Positions 38,074-48,913 of a stretch of 64,000 bases of DNA are shown piece after piece. Under the pieces are notes generated by a model. The model had not been told where the DNA came from and ran no database searches. It saw only the letters and a program-made list of their open reading frames with translations. Position numbers and translations under genes: made by a program. Positions within the stretch are counted from its first letter, which is position 1. Every line of letters begins with the position of its first letter. Location of the stretch: contig NC_030855.1 of the NCBI RefSeq assembly GCF_000208745.1, positions 11,352,561-11,416,560 of the forward strand, in the 5' to 3' direction. Origin of the DNA: Theobroma cacao (taxonomy: Eukaryota; Streptophyta; Magnoliopsida; Malvales; Malvaceae).

Positions 38074-39147
38074 TGTTGGCTCCATTAGTTTTTGATGATA
38101 ATAAAACGTTCCCATTTATTTGTGTCTAATACCTTTACTTAAGTGTGCAGGAAAATTAATATATTAAATTAATTAATTAACTCTTCAAAGAGTATAGCAA
38201 AAGAAAAAGAGAGATAAAAATAACAAGATGCAACTGTTAAACAAAGAGGAAGCTTATTGGTGAAACAAGGAAGAATGTTGGTTGACAAAGTTTCAAATTG
38301 GAGGAATGGCGAGCTGAAGAGTTTGAGAAACATAATTAACTTAGTCAACCAAGTTAGTGGACTAACTGCTCTATGTCAGAATCTACAACCTGAAACAAAA
38401 CCAACTTAGTCGACCAAGTCAGTCGACTAAGAGCTTTTTGTCTGCAATTTGAACCAAAGCACTACAAGACAGATTAACGGCTAGAACTTATCCTCAACTG
38501 TTTCCAACGGACATAAAATTGCTAAACTACCATCAGAATTGCATCTCCAAGTATAAAAGGGTCTTCCAACAATTAGAAACAAGTTTTTTAGAAGCCTTGA
38601 ATGAGATTTGAGCTATAGAGAGTTGAAAAACCAAAAAATCTTCACTGCACTTGTCTGCACTTAAATGCCTACTCTTTGTATTTGTATTTTGCACTTAATC
38701 TTGTACCAATCAAATCAACTAGTCATCATAGGTACTTTCTTTTACTACATTCCTTGTATTCTTAGAGTGAGGAAGTCACTCTAAGGGGTTGTTCAAGCTT
38801 GGAATAGCTTGATTGTTTTAGGTTGTGGTTGAGCCTTGGAAAACCACTTTAGGTTTTAGTTTAGCCCGTGAAAAACTAGTGTAAAAGGTTTGGCTGAGCC
38901 TTGAAAAGCCATTGTAAAACTTGGTGAAAGCTTGTGAATTTCACCGAATCTTAGTGGATTTGTTGGGAAAATCCTTGGTTGGATAATCAAGGTAGTGCAT
39001 ATAGGTCTTGGATCAAACCACTCTAAATTGTTGTGCATCTTGTACTCTGTTTTTATTTTCTTAAGTTCTGGAAATTAGTTTCCAATATTGTTAAGAGCCA
39101 AATTGTGTTATTCACCCCTCTTCTAGCACATATTATAGGGACCAACA
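38074..39147 (+). mobile_element. Sirevirus 3' LTR
   Basis: 1074 bp, TGTTGG...CCAACA, collinear with the 5' LTR. TATA box at 38552-38559. GTCGAC palindromes at about 38405-38430 (cttagtcgaccaag, agtcgactaag). Followed by target copy tcatt. Confidence 0.93.
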
Positions 39148-39827
39148 TCATTGATGTGTCCAAGCCTACAATGCTAGATGTAAGATAGTTTTAGATCATC
39201 TTTCTTTACTTTCTTGACCTCTATATTGAGTATGGGTCTCTTAGGATCAAGAATATAGAAACTGTTTGAATGTGTCCCTACACCATAATGCATATCTCTC
39301 TTCTAGAAAGAACAACAATTGGCCTTAATGCAAAATTCCATATCATCATATAATGCCAAGTATGACACAGATATAATATTTCGAGATATGAAAGGAACAT
39401 TGTAACAGTCTCTTAATTCCAAGATCAACCCGGAAGGTAACGGTATGGTAACTGTCCCCACAGTCGATGCAACAACCTTTGCTCCATTTCCTACTCTTAG
39501 GACCACTTCTCCCTTCGTTAATCTTCTATTCTTTTCCAACACCTTTATGTCATTACATAAGTGTGACCCACATCCAGTATCTAATACCCATGATGATGGA
39601 TCAATAGTAGACAGATTTACTTCAATCATATACATGGTCAAAGGTGAAACTTCTACAAGTTTCTCATTCTCTGACCTTGTCAAGAAGGCAAGGATATCTT
39701 CCTTAATGACATTTATTTTAAATAGATATTTAAGAACATTTCTCAACTTGATATACCAGTCCAAACATTTTGGCTCGAATTTCATGATGACATCAAGTAT
39801 GCCACGCAAAGTAATGTGTATTCGCAT
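39148..39827 (-). pseudogene. Old copia protease and GAG-pre-integrase part
   Basis: The minus-strand open stretch 39827-39303 contains WVLDTGCGSHLCNDI with the DTG catalytic triad of copia aspartic protease, RVGNGAKVVASTVGTVT and LRDCYNVPFISRNIISVS, the usual sequence after the protease site. Beyond a stop, 39302-39148 leads into the zinc/HHCC region, whose second half is at 26405 on the far side of the Sirevirus. The upstream gag end (EVSPLTMYMIEVNLS) is recognisable. Protease cuts the polyprotein during particle maturation. Confidence 0.85.
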
Positions 39828-40330
39828 TCTAACAACCTAGACATTTAAAAAACATTTATGAGTGATCGTGTATTATAATCAATTTAGATGAGATAGTAAA
39901 TCTTAAATTGATTGCTCCCACTATTTTCTTCAAGATGATAAGCCTCCATATCACCTCGAGAGATCTCTACAAGGATTCTTTTAGTGGGCTAGGATCCTTA
40001 TCCATTCTAATCATGACCTTGAGTGTGCTCAACAAGCCATGATAGCTGGATTAGGTAGGTAACTGAGCTTACCAAATGTATCTCTATACAACTCCTAGAT
40101 CAACTAGGTGACAACACATTGCCTAAACATATCATATATGTTTTACCTAGCCATTGCCTCTAGTTTCCAAGCATCCAAATTTTATGAAACTAGTTGAGTA
40201 AGACCCACCAAGAGCTCAAACATACTTGTGCAAAAGTGTGGCCTTAAATGTGCTCAACAAGCCTCTGATTAAAAGAGTAGCCAGGTTATCTTGCTATATG
40301 GTGGAAGGCAACTTAATCATATGTGGTATG
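39828..40330 (-). other. Old copia gag region, not resolvable
   Basis: Lies where gag should be but shows stops in every minus-strand frame and no zinc knuckle that I can support. Ends at the family-A insertion site. Confidence 0.4.
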
Positions 40331-43315
40331 TGTCAAGCCCAGCTCTACAATATGTTTATTATGCCATTCCTATATAAGAATGCATATTTGCTTACTTGGG
40401 TACCTCGAAAATCGTTAAAAGACGGTATTGTACCAAATGGTACAATTAAGTTGAATTAAGCCTCGAACTAGTCCAAATAGAGATTTTAAGATGAAATTGA
40501 GAATTTTAAAAGCCCAGAATGACTTAAAATGGTGATTCGGAGTTCGAGGATCGATTTGGAGTCAAATTGGAATTTTCATGACTTAGGGGTAAAATGGTCA
40601 TTTTGCCACCCGAGGTTAAAATTGGAATGTTGGAAGAAGTTTTTGATCAAGATTGACTATTTAGAACATAATTTGAGTTTGAGAAGTGAAAAATTTTAAT
40701 TTCGGTATTTTTTCTACCATAGGGGTAAAATAGTCATTTTGCCACCTCAAGGGCAAAATTGTAATTTTACACCACCCAACACTTGTCCAGCACATGAATT
40801 TTACCCAATATTATCATGGATAATTGAGAAAATTTAAGTGGTGGAGAGAGATTGCTTAATGGATAAGTATGACACATGGACTAATGGAATGGTGACATGT
40901 GTCAAATTCTTATCCATTTATTATTTTCCTTATAAATTAGCACAAAATCAGCTTATTTCTCTTCATATGGCCGGCCAAAGGAAGAACAAAGGAAGAAAAG
41001 AAGAACAAAAACCCTAGGTGGAATAATTCAAGGAAACAAGTGACAAAAGGTAAAGATTTTTCAATTCTAGCTTGTGATCTACCTTTCCTATGCATTCTTT
41101 TTCATTTTCCATGGTTGAGAATCAAGTTTGCATGAGGATACCCTTGCTGGCCGGACATGGAGGGAGGAGTTTTGATGCTTGATTTGGTTAGATTTCAATG
41201 TATTTTAGTGTTTTTAGTTAGTTAGGGTTGTGTAGCATGAAAAGCCAACAAGAAAAATTCATTTTCTCCCATCACCCATCATTGGCCGAATTCTCCATGT
41301 AGAATATTGATGATGATTTTGATTTTATTTCAAGTGATTTGGTTAGGAATTTGTGATTTATGGTATGAGAATCAAGTAGGAAAAATTATAGTGTTGATGC
41401 ACCCACCATGGCCGAATTTTCCAAGAGAAAATGTGAGGATGATTTTGCCATATTTCAAGTTATTTAATTTGTGTTTGATGATTTGGAGTATTGGGAGAAA
41501 AATGGAATTATGTAGAGTTAAATTAGACATATTGGCCAATTAATCGAGTGATAGATCGAATTAGGCCAATACCGTTTTATTTAGGTACACAATTGAATTT
41601 GTGTAGAACACTGTGTTTAGACGATAATCCAAAGAATTTGCATTCCATTTCATGCATTAGTATAGAGCCTGAATTGGTTTTACAACAATTTAGCACAAAT
41701 GTAGTAAATGGCTTATTGTGCATTATGTCTAGGTGGTGAGTATTCTGACAAAAGTAAAGACATAGTACCCGAGGATCAAGAATCGGAGTACTTGGAATTT
41801 GACTCCCGAAATAGTGAGTAACCTTATTATCGTCTTAATATCTAAAGTGATTTTATCCGATTTTGTGATTTTATGGAAAATGAGTTTAAATGGTAAATCT
41901 TAATGTTTTATAAGCAAAATGAGATTAAATGAAATGATTTTGTAAAATTGTCTTGAAATTGAAAGATGGTTTTGAAAATAGAGTAATTGGAGACTAATTA
42001 CTGTGTTATAAATCATGGTTTGAATTGAATGGCTTATGATAATATTTGCATGAATGGCTGAATTGGTATTTGTGTTGAAAATGTATGAACTGTTAATTTG
42101 CCTTGAGAGGCTGTAAAATAAAATAATTGCCATGTCATGCTATTACAAATTTTATTATATGGTGGGTTATAAATTAGTCGCTGCAGTGGACGGGTTCCGT
42201 GGACCAGCCTATTAGAGGGGCATGGTAACCCTATTATATTCATACCTCAGTATGAGAGGCGTGGTTGGATAACTCCTAAGGTTAAAACTTTAGAGTTCAC
42301 TTCACGCCAAACCACCACGTGAGGGTGAACTCAGCCAACACTAAGGAACGACTATGTTTTCAAAATAAAAACATGATTTATGCGTACATAACTTTTTAAT
42401 AGCCTTGGCAGACTCAATTGGGATAGCCCTCAGCCAAGGTATCCCTGATAACTGAGTATGAGAATGATTTTGGCACGAGCCAAAGTTTTAAGAAATTCAT
42501 AAGCCATGTTGATTACTCGATTTATATGAATTGATTTTATTTGGTTGAAACAAGTTGAAAGGTGATGAATTACAGTATGTTAAACTATTTTATCTGTCTC
42601 CATTTACTCAGCTTTAGATATTTTAGATGGTATTTGTTTACTCACTGGGATTATATAATCTCACCACCCTCTTTTCCACCCATTTCAAGCTCAAAATAAG
42701 TTGTAGATAGTTGATTTCATCGAGGCTACCATTGGATTTGCATCCTCCAAGCTGTAGGTTCACAGTCTTCCTTACTTTTGGTTATTAGGGGGCCCACTAG
42801 TTATTGTAAATTAAATTAAATATTCTTACTTATTGTATTACAGTATGTATGAATTTATTTTGCTTTTACGCTGCAAAAAAAAATTATTTACGTATAACTC
42901 TAAAAATATTGTTTTATAAGAAAATAGAATATTTTATTGAATATTTCTTTTATTTTTTTATTATATCCAAATAATCATAATTTCATTTTAAATGAAGGTT
43001 TTAGATGTTTAAACTTATTTTTGATTATGAATTATGTGTTTTGTACTCGCATACTACATTTTTAGCGGATTTCGAGATTTTTGAGGAAAAATGACCAAAA
43101 TGCCCATTTGAGAAAAAAATTGTTTTTCTATTGTTTTGATTTGGAAATAGTTTATAATCTCTCAAAACATAATTTTAGTAACTAATACTCACAGGGGAAG
43201 TGAGAAAAACTGATGTTAAGCCTTGCGAGGTTTCGATTGACATTTCGGGTAATGAATATCTATCGAGACGTTGCGGCTATTGTCACGGGTTCGATGGGAG
43301 TTTCAGGTCGTGACA
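40331..43315 (+). mobile_element. Family A solo LTR copy 1
   Basis: TGTCAAGCCC...GGTCGTGACA, 2985 bp, with inverted ends TGTCA/TGACA and a perfect 5-bp duplication gtatg (40326-40330 and 43316-43320). No coding region or PBS. It is the only gap-free copy of the family here and defines its length. Two motifs AAAATGGTCATTTT-like lie at about 40594 and 40728. Near the 3' end it shares the block 'tttactcactggg...ctcacc' with family B. Inserted in the old copia's gag/leader. The unusually long LTR suggests a Ty3/gypsy chromovirus of Tekay type, an inference. Confidence 0.9.
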
Positions 43316-43564
43316 GTATGTGACTCAATATTTACTGAGGGATTTTCTTATTTTTGACTTAGTTAAAGTCTCATCTTTGCATGCATAGTATATATTCATT
43401 CCATAAATAAATCTATCTCATGCATACTACTTTGGATGATTATGGACTTTATCTATACTAATTTCCTTGAGCCATCGAAGGAAATTAGCTTGGTCAAACC
43501 TAGGGGATAACATACAACATATTGTAATCTTCCTCCTTGTATCTTCATGGCGCCTTTAGGTTTT
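43316..43564 (-). other. Old copia leader/gag fragment
   Basis: About 250 bp of the old copia between two solo LTRs. No domain recognised. Confidence 0.5.
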
Positions 43565-46228
43565 TGTGAGACCTTGATCTTTATAGATTCGTAACTAGGT
43601 GTAGAAGCAATAACACGGGCCAGGGGTAAGTTTGTCATTTTCCTAGTGAGCCCCTAGAAGTAGACTTTCAAATATTATTAAGGCCTAAGTAGGCCTAAGG
43701 CATAGATGAATGATGAAAATAAGGGTAAAATGACTAAGGAAATAAAAATAATGATGATTTTCAAGGTAGAGGCAAAATGGTCATTTTTCATCTCGAGTCA
43801 AAATTTTTAAGTTTTTGTAAACCCGAGTATTTCTAGACTATTATGGACTTTATCTTAGTATCAAAAGAGTAAAAAGATTACACAAAGGATTAGAGGAGAA
43901 CAAGCTAACTTGATAAGGGCATTTTCGTAATTTAAGTGGAGTTGGATAAGCTTGAGCTATAAACATCATTCTTTCCAGCAGCTTCTTCAATTTCCAACAA
44001 CTTCTTCTTATTCTTCCTTCTATCTCATGTTTATTTCCCCCTCCATGGAAGCTTGTTATGAAACCTCCATAACCTCTATCAAGATAGCTCCAATTTTCAT
44101 ACTTTTGTGCACTTTTGCATAGAACCTTTGTGCTCTTTCACCCTTTCACTTTAAAACCCTTGAAAAAAATCTTACTTCCATACTTTCTCTCACTAGCTAG
44201 GTGTTCAAAGAGAGAAAGAGGGAGCTTCTATAATAGCTTGGAAGAATTTTGAAAAGGAATTTCATTACAATCCACCAAGGTGAGTGATGAATTAGGAGTG
44301 GTTTTAAGTTATTGATAATGGCTAGTAATTGAAGTTATGAGTTGTGTTATTACTGAAGTTATTTATCTATTTGTAGTGTTACTAAAGAAAAGAAACTAAA
44401 TAGCCAATCAAATGGTAATTAGAAGGTAGATAGGAAGGGCTATTGAAGCTTGATTTGGGAAATAGCTTTTGGAGCGATATTAATGTAAATTGGATTGGCT
44501 GTGATGTTTTTGTACGTGATAGGTTCCAATGAGGCCCCTCATCCCCAATTAGACCATTAGGGAAGCTAGAGTCGACTAAAGGTTCAACAAATACCTGTGA
44601 GTGAACTTGCATAAAAGAATGTTTTGGGATATACAAATGTATTTTTGATTGAATCCCTTAAAGCGTTTTATTGGTTCTTTCTTCAAAACTCACACGAGAA
44701 CAAGCCTTTATGAAAATGGTTTTATGTTATGAAATTGATAGTGTGATGAATCCATATGTTTCTGTATAATGTTGATATATATATATATATACTATGTTAT
44801 AAATGGTACCATTGTGTGACAAATGTAACCGTGCATGTGCGGGGTGAGTGTGCACCTGCCGTTGATGACAGTGGTGAGGGAGATGGATGGTGATATTGCC
44901 TGTGTGCACAATGTGGGGGGATGTACACGATGGCATTAACTGTGCACGATATAGGGGGATGCACGCGATGACTCTGGCTATGTGCACGATGTGGGGGGAT
45001 GCACATGAGCTGGGTGAGATGGGATGGTATACAAATTGATATATGGTTAGGTATATGAATATGCAATAGAAAGACCATGGTTGTAATATGTGATTGTATG
45101 GCATGATGAATCTTGAAAATTTCCCATTTACTTGCAAATTGATTTTATTACAGCATCAAATGGATGTTTAGTACAAAGGAGGTCCCTCATTATTTAGGTG
45201 CCCGGCTTCTCGCTGTAGCGAGAAACATTCTATTTTTGCTACCTGCTACTCGCTGCAGTGAGAAACTTTCTGTTTTACTGCCTGTAACTTGCTGCAGCGA
45301 GAAACTTTCTGTTTTGCTGCTTGAATCTTGCTGCAGCGAGAAACTTTCTATCCTGCATGCTACCTTGTTCGATTTTGCCATATTTTCCACTTCTTTAACA
45401 TCATGGTTGAGCATGGACTTCCAACATCAAGGAATTAATTAATTAAGTTTGAAATGAGGGGGCATGGTGAGAAACCCTCAGCTAGTTGACAATTTGAGCC
45501 AAATTTCGCTGCGAGAATTCCTTTCCGCTGCAGTGAGGACCCGTCGTTTTACTTGACTTAACTTGTTTGAATGCTATTAAAGTTTTCACTCTTCAAATCT
45601 TTTGTTGTGCATGGACCTTTTATCATCAAGTGACTAACTCACTAAGGGTTAATGAGGGGTTTTAATAAGAACTAAACTAAATTGCATTGTTTTTGAAAAT
45701 AAATGCATCATGATTTCTTTAAATTTTCCTTATTGTTTGCTTGTTCCCTTCCTTTGTTCACTCACTGGGTTTATACTCACCGTTTTCAACTTCATGTTTT
45801 CATATCAGGAGGTAGTCGGTAACTAGGTCCAGGTGTCTTCGTAAATTCGTATCCTTGGTAGGTATCTTAGCATTCGTAGCTGCACCTTCACCTTGGTCAC
45901 TCCGTTGGAACCTAGAGTCATTTTTGTTTGTAAATATGTACATGTGATGTAAAGTGCTAAGATGTATGCCTTAAACCATATATGTATATCTTGATTGGTA
46001 AAGCCACCATGAGTGGCAATGGTTAATGTTATTTTGGGCTAATATAAATGCAGTTTTTGATTGTTATAATTTACTATTAAAGTACTTAAGGGTTGAGATT
46101 ATGAGATGTAAATGTAAGAATAATTGGCGGGATGATGAACAGGAGTATATAAATAGGCTTGCTTGGGCTTAGTGGGCTACGTACATTGGGCCTATGGTCG
46201 GTCATGGCCCGAAAATTGGGTCGTGACA
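43565..46228 (+). mobile_element. Family B solo LTR copy 4
   Basis: TGTGAGACC...GGTCGTGACA, 2664 bp. Flanks gtttt and gtctt form a 5-bp duplication with one transition. It contains a full intron-like segment (44280-44522), TATAAACA near 43960, minisatellite units with gcacgatgtggggggatgca (about 44830-45010), TA repeats, and palindromes at 45205-45345 and 45505-45540. No protein. Confidence 0.88.
44280..44522 (+). other. Putative GT-AG intron in family B LTR (copy 4)
   Basis: Donor ACCAAG|GTGAGTG and acceptor TACGTGATAG|GTTCCAA bound 243 bp that copy 2 lacks exactly: its sequence reads ctaccaag|gtcccaacgagg at 14492/14493. The homologous segments are 34857-34644 on the minus strand (214 bp, copy 3), 49721-49819 (99 bp, copy 5) and 2512-2712 (3' part only, copy 1). 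Confidence 0.65.
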
Positions 46229-47992
46229 GTCTTCATCTTCGAATTGTAAAATAACTCCTAAACTAATCCTAATTCTACACTTATATGTAACTAATTACAT
46301 TTTAGTAAAGAAACCTTGTGGTACATCCGAGGGGAGTTAGGTGAGGAAATAATTTTACAATTCTAGAAAATCAAGAGAAAAGTAGGGTGCGCAAACCTTA
46401 TTTAATAAATAAATACCATGATAAAATTTAACCATACATCCACAATCATATTGGCCCTAGTCTATAATCATCCACATTTATCCATCCACATGAACATAAA
46501 ATTAAAACTATGTCTTATTCTAATTGTTAATCATATGAGGCATCCGAAATTAGTGTACAACTAATTTCGAGTTCATTTTTTTAGTTCCATGTATGGAAAC
46601 AGTTTTCCATATATGGAAAGTCTTTACTAATCAGTATTAGTAATATTATCCATTCCTAATCTCATTAGGATTAGAATTAAAATATTATTACAAATTAAAA
46701 CAATTTTAATTTGTAATCTTTAAACATTTTAAGTAACTTTTACTAATCCTTTTAAATTAAAGATTATGTGTCTTCAATTATCTAATCTCATTAGATAATT
46801 TAAATATAATATTTAAGACAACATTATCTTTAATTATATTTAGGTGTCTTATTCGAATTTCACTTCTTAAAAGAAGGAAATTAATTCATGATAGTTATCT
46901 TGTCCATATTTATCACACTCCCATATTTGTAGGAATCAAATTCCTAAATTTATGGATGTGATTAATTAAATCCTAATATCCTTATTTTAAAAAATCAAAT
47001 TTCCTAATTTAAATATATCAAATTTATCTTTCTGGAACTTTTCCATAAGATATTGTTTAGTAAATTAGAGTTTTTAATTGCACCATTTTAGGCTGCAAAT
47101 ATGGACACTAAAATCCCAAAAACCATGACTTTACAAAATTCTAGCAGCGGTGTACCAGTCATAGTTTTGTGGCTTGATGTGGCATCAAATCAGGGAATTT
47201 AATTCCCAAATTTTAACCATGGTCAGCTAACATATGGAACCTTTCCATATTAAAATTTCGTAATTTTTGGACTTGATGTAGCTGATCAAAACCCAAAAAA
47301 AACGCAGCCATGTATCTTGTACATAGCTGCAATTTTTGGGTTGCATATGTGGCATTATGATGGCATAAATCAAGGGATTAAATCCCTTGATTTTAGTGAT
47401 CTTTTCAGGCATCTTTTGAACATATTCAAACTTCATAATTTATCCAAAAAGGTACAACAAATGCATAATTTTAGGACTCTTTGAAGATGACTTTCTCAGC
47501 AAAATTGTGACCTAAAACTACTACTGGCAGCAATGGTTTCAACCATGATTTCACAGCCTTTCATTCACCATTTTCAGTTGGTAATTAATCATATTCAAAC
47601 AATTTCAATGCAGATTACTACCAAATTTTTTCAGAACTTTTGGAGGCTTTTAGACCCTTGTTAAAAACTGAAAATCAAACCATATGCAAATCTGGACAGA
47701 ATCGAATTCTATCACCAAACCACATCTTGTTTCTGATGAATTGTAATCCTTTTCTTGCCAAACTCATTTGTGCATCTCATGCACATTGTTTTTCAAAATT
47801 GAGACACTTAAACAAGATTAGTTGCTAAAAAAAATAAGTATTAAAAATCAAAACTCGAATATGTGATGAACTACTTTAAAACATAATCGAAATTTAACAC
47901 TTACTTGCTTTCTTCCAAATACCTCCCATCCAATCAGAATTGAAATTAAACAATAACAAGACATACCTTTGCATTAAAATGAGCCAAGGGAG
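46229..47992 (-). other. Old copia long 5' leader
   Basis: 1.76 kb between the PBS and the family-B insertion. AT-rich, with no gag motif visible in any minus-strand frame. Short frames (for example 47436-47227) have no recognisable domain. A long untranslated leader, or gag decayed beyond recognition. Confidence 0.5.
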
Positions 47993-48004
47993 GCTCTGAT
48001 ACCA
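47993..48004 (-). other. Old copia primer-binding site (tRNA-Met)
   Basis: Plus strand gctctgatacca, so the minus strand is TGGTATCAGAGC, one base after the LTR end CCTAGCA. Fixes the orientation of the 33-kb nest. Confidence 0.93.
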
Positions 48005-48913
48005 CTGCTAGGAACGACATGATTAGAGCATCAATGCAGCGAAATAAAAAAAATTGAAATAAAATAAAAACCATGCCTCCTACCTTTGGATCACCTTGGT
48101 TGTTTAATGCAAAGTTAAGCACCACATAAAATAAAAAAAAAAGCTTTACCTTTCCAAATGATATCGTAATCAAATGGATTCCTTTTGGTGACAAAATGTG
48201 AACCACTTTTGTGTGAAAGAATCTCAGCCACTCAATCGCTCGACCTTCAATGATGCACACACGATTGCCACGGATCCTTCTCAAGGAGAGAGCTTTATGC
48301 CACTGGCTTGTGCTAGCAAGTGGACAACGATTTGTCCTCTTTTCTTCTTTGATTTCCAGCAAAGAATCAAAGGAGAAATTTTCAAAAGAAAATAAATTTC
48401 TCAAGAGTGGCAGCACTCAAGAGAAAATCTTTTTTTTTTTGTTTCCTTATCCTTAAAAAAAAGAGTGGCTATAATGTGATATTTATATCTAGGTTTAACT
48501 TATTAAAACTTGAAAAATAAGTCCTTAATATTATAACAATTATAATATTTAACAAATACCTAATTAAACTCTTTTAATTAGGTCCTTAATAGTTAAAACC
48601 TAGAATTTGACTTAAGTTTAACTTAAATCCTTACACTTTCAATTTAATTCAAATTGCAACCTTTGTGTGTGACCCATTAGGTTCTTAACATGTTGGCAAT
48701 GGAATTGATTTGTAATATTATTAATTAATTAATTTAAATGAATCATATTCAATTTTAAACTAACTAATTCAATTCATTAGACCATGATTGGCATCTAGCA
48801 ATGCATCATGGCCACCCAATTGTTAGGAGAGTCAAAGGATTCTTTGACAACCTTTTAGTGTACAATTTTTCAGTGTAATTCATTCCCTCATCATATATCC
48901 CGAAGATGATAAA

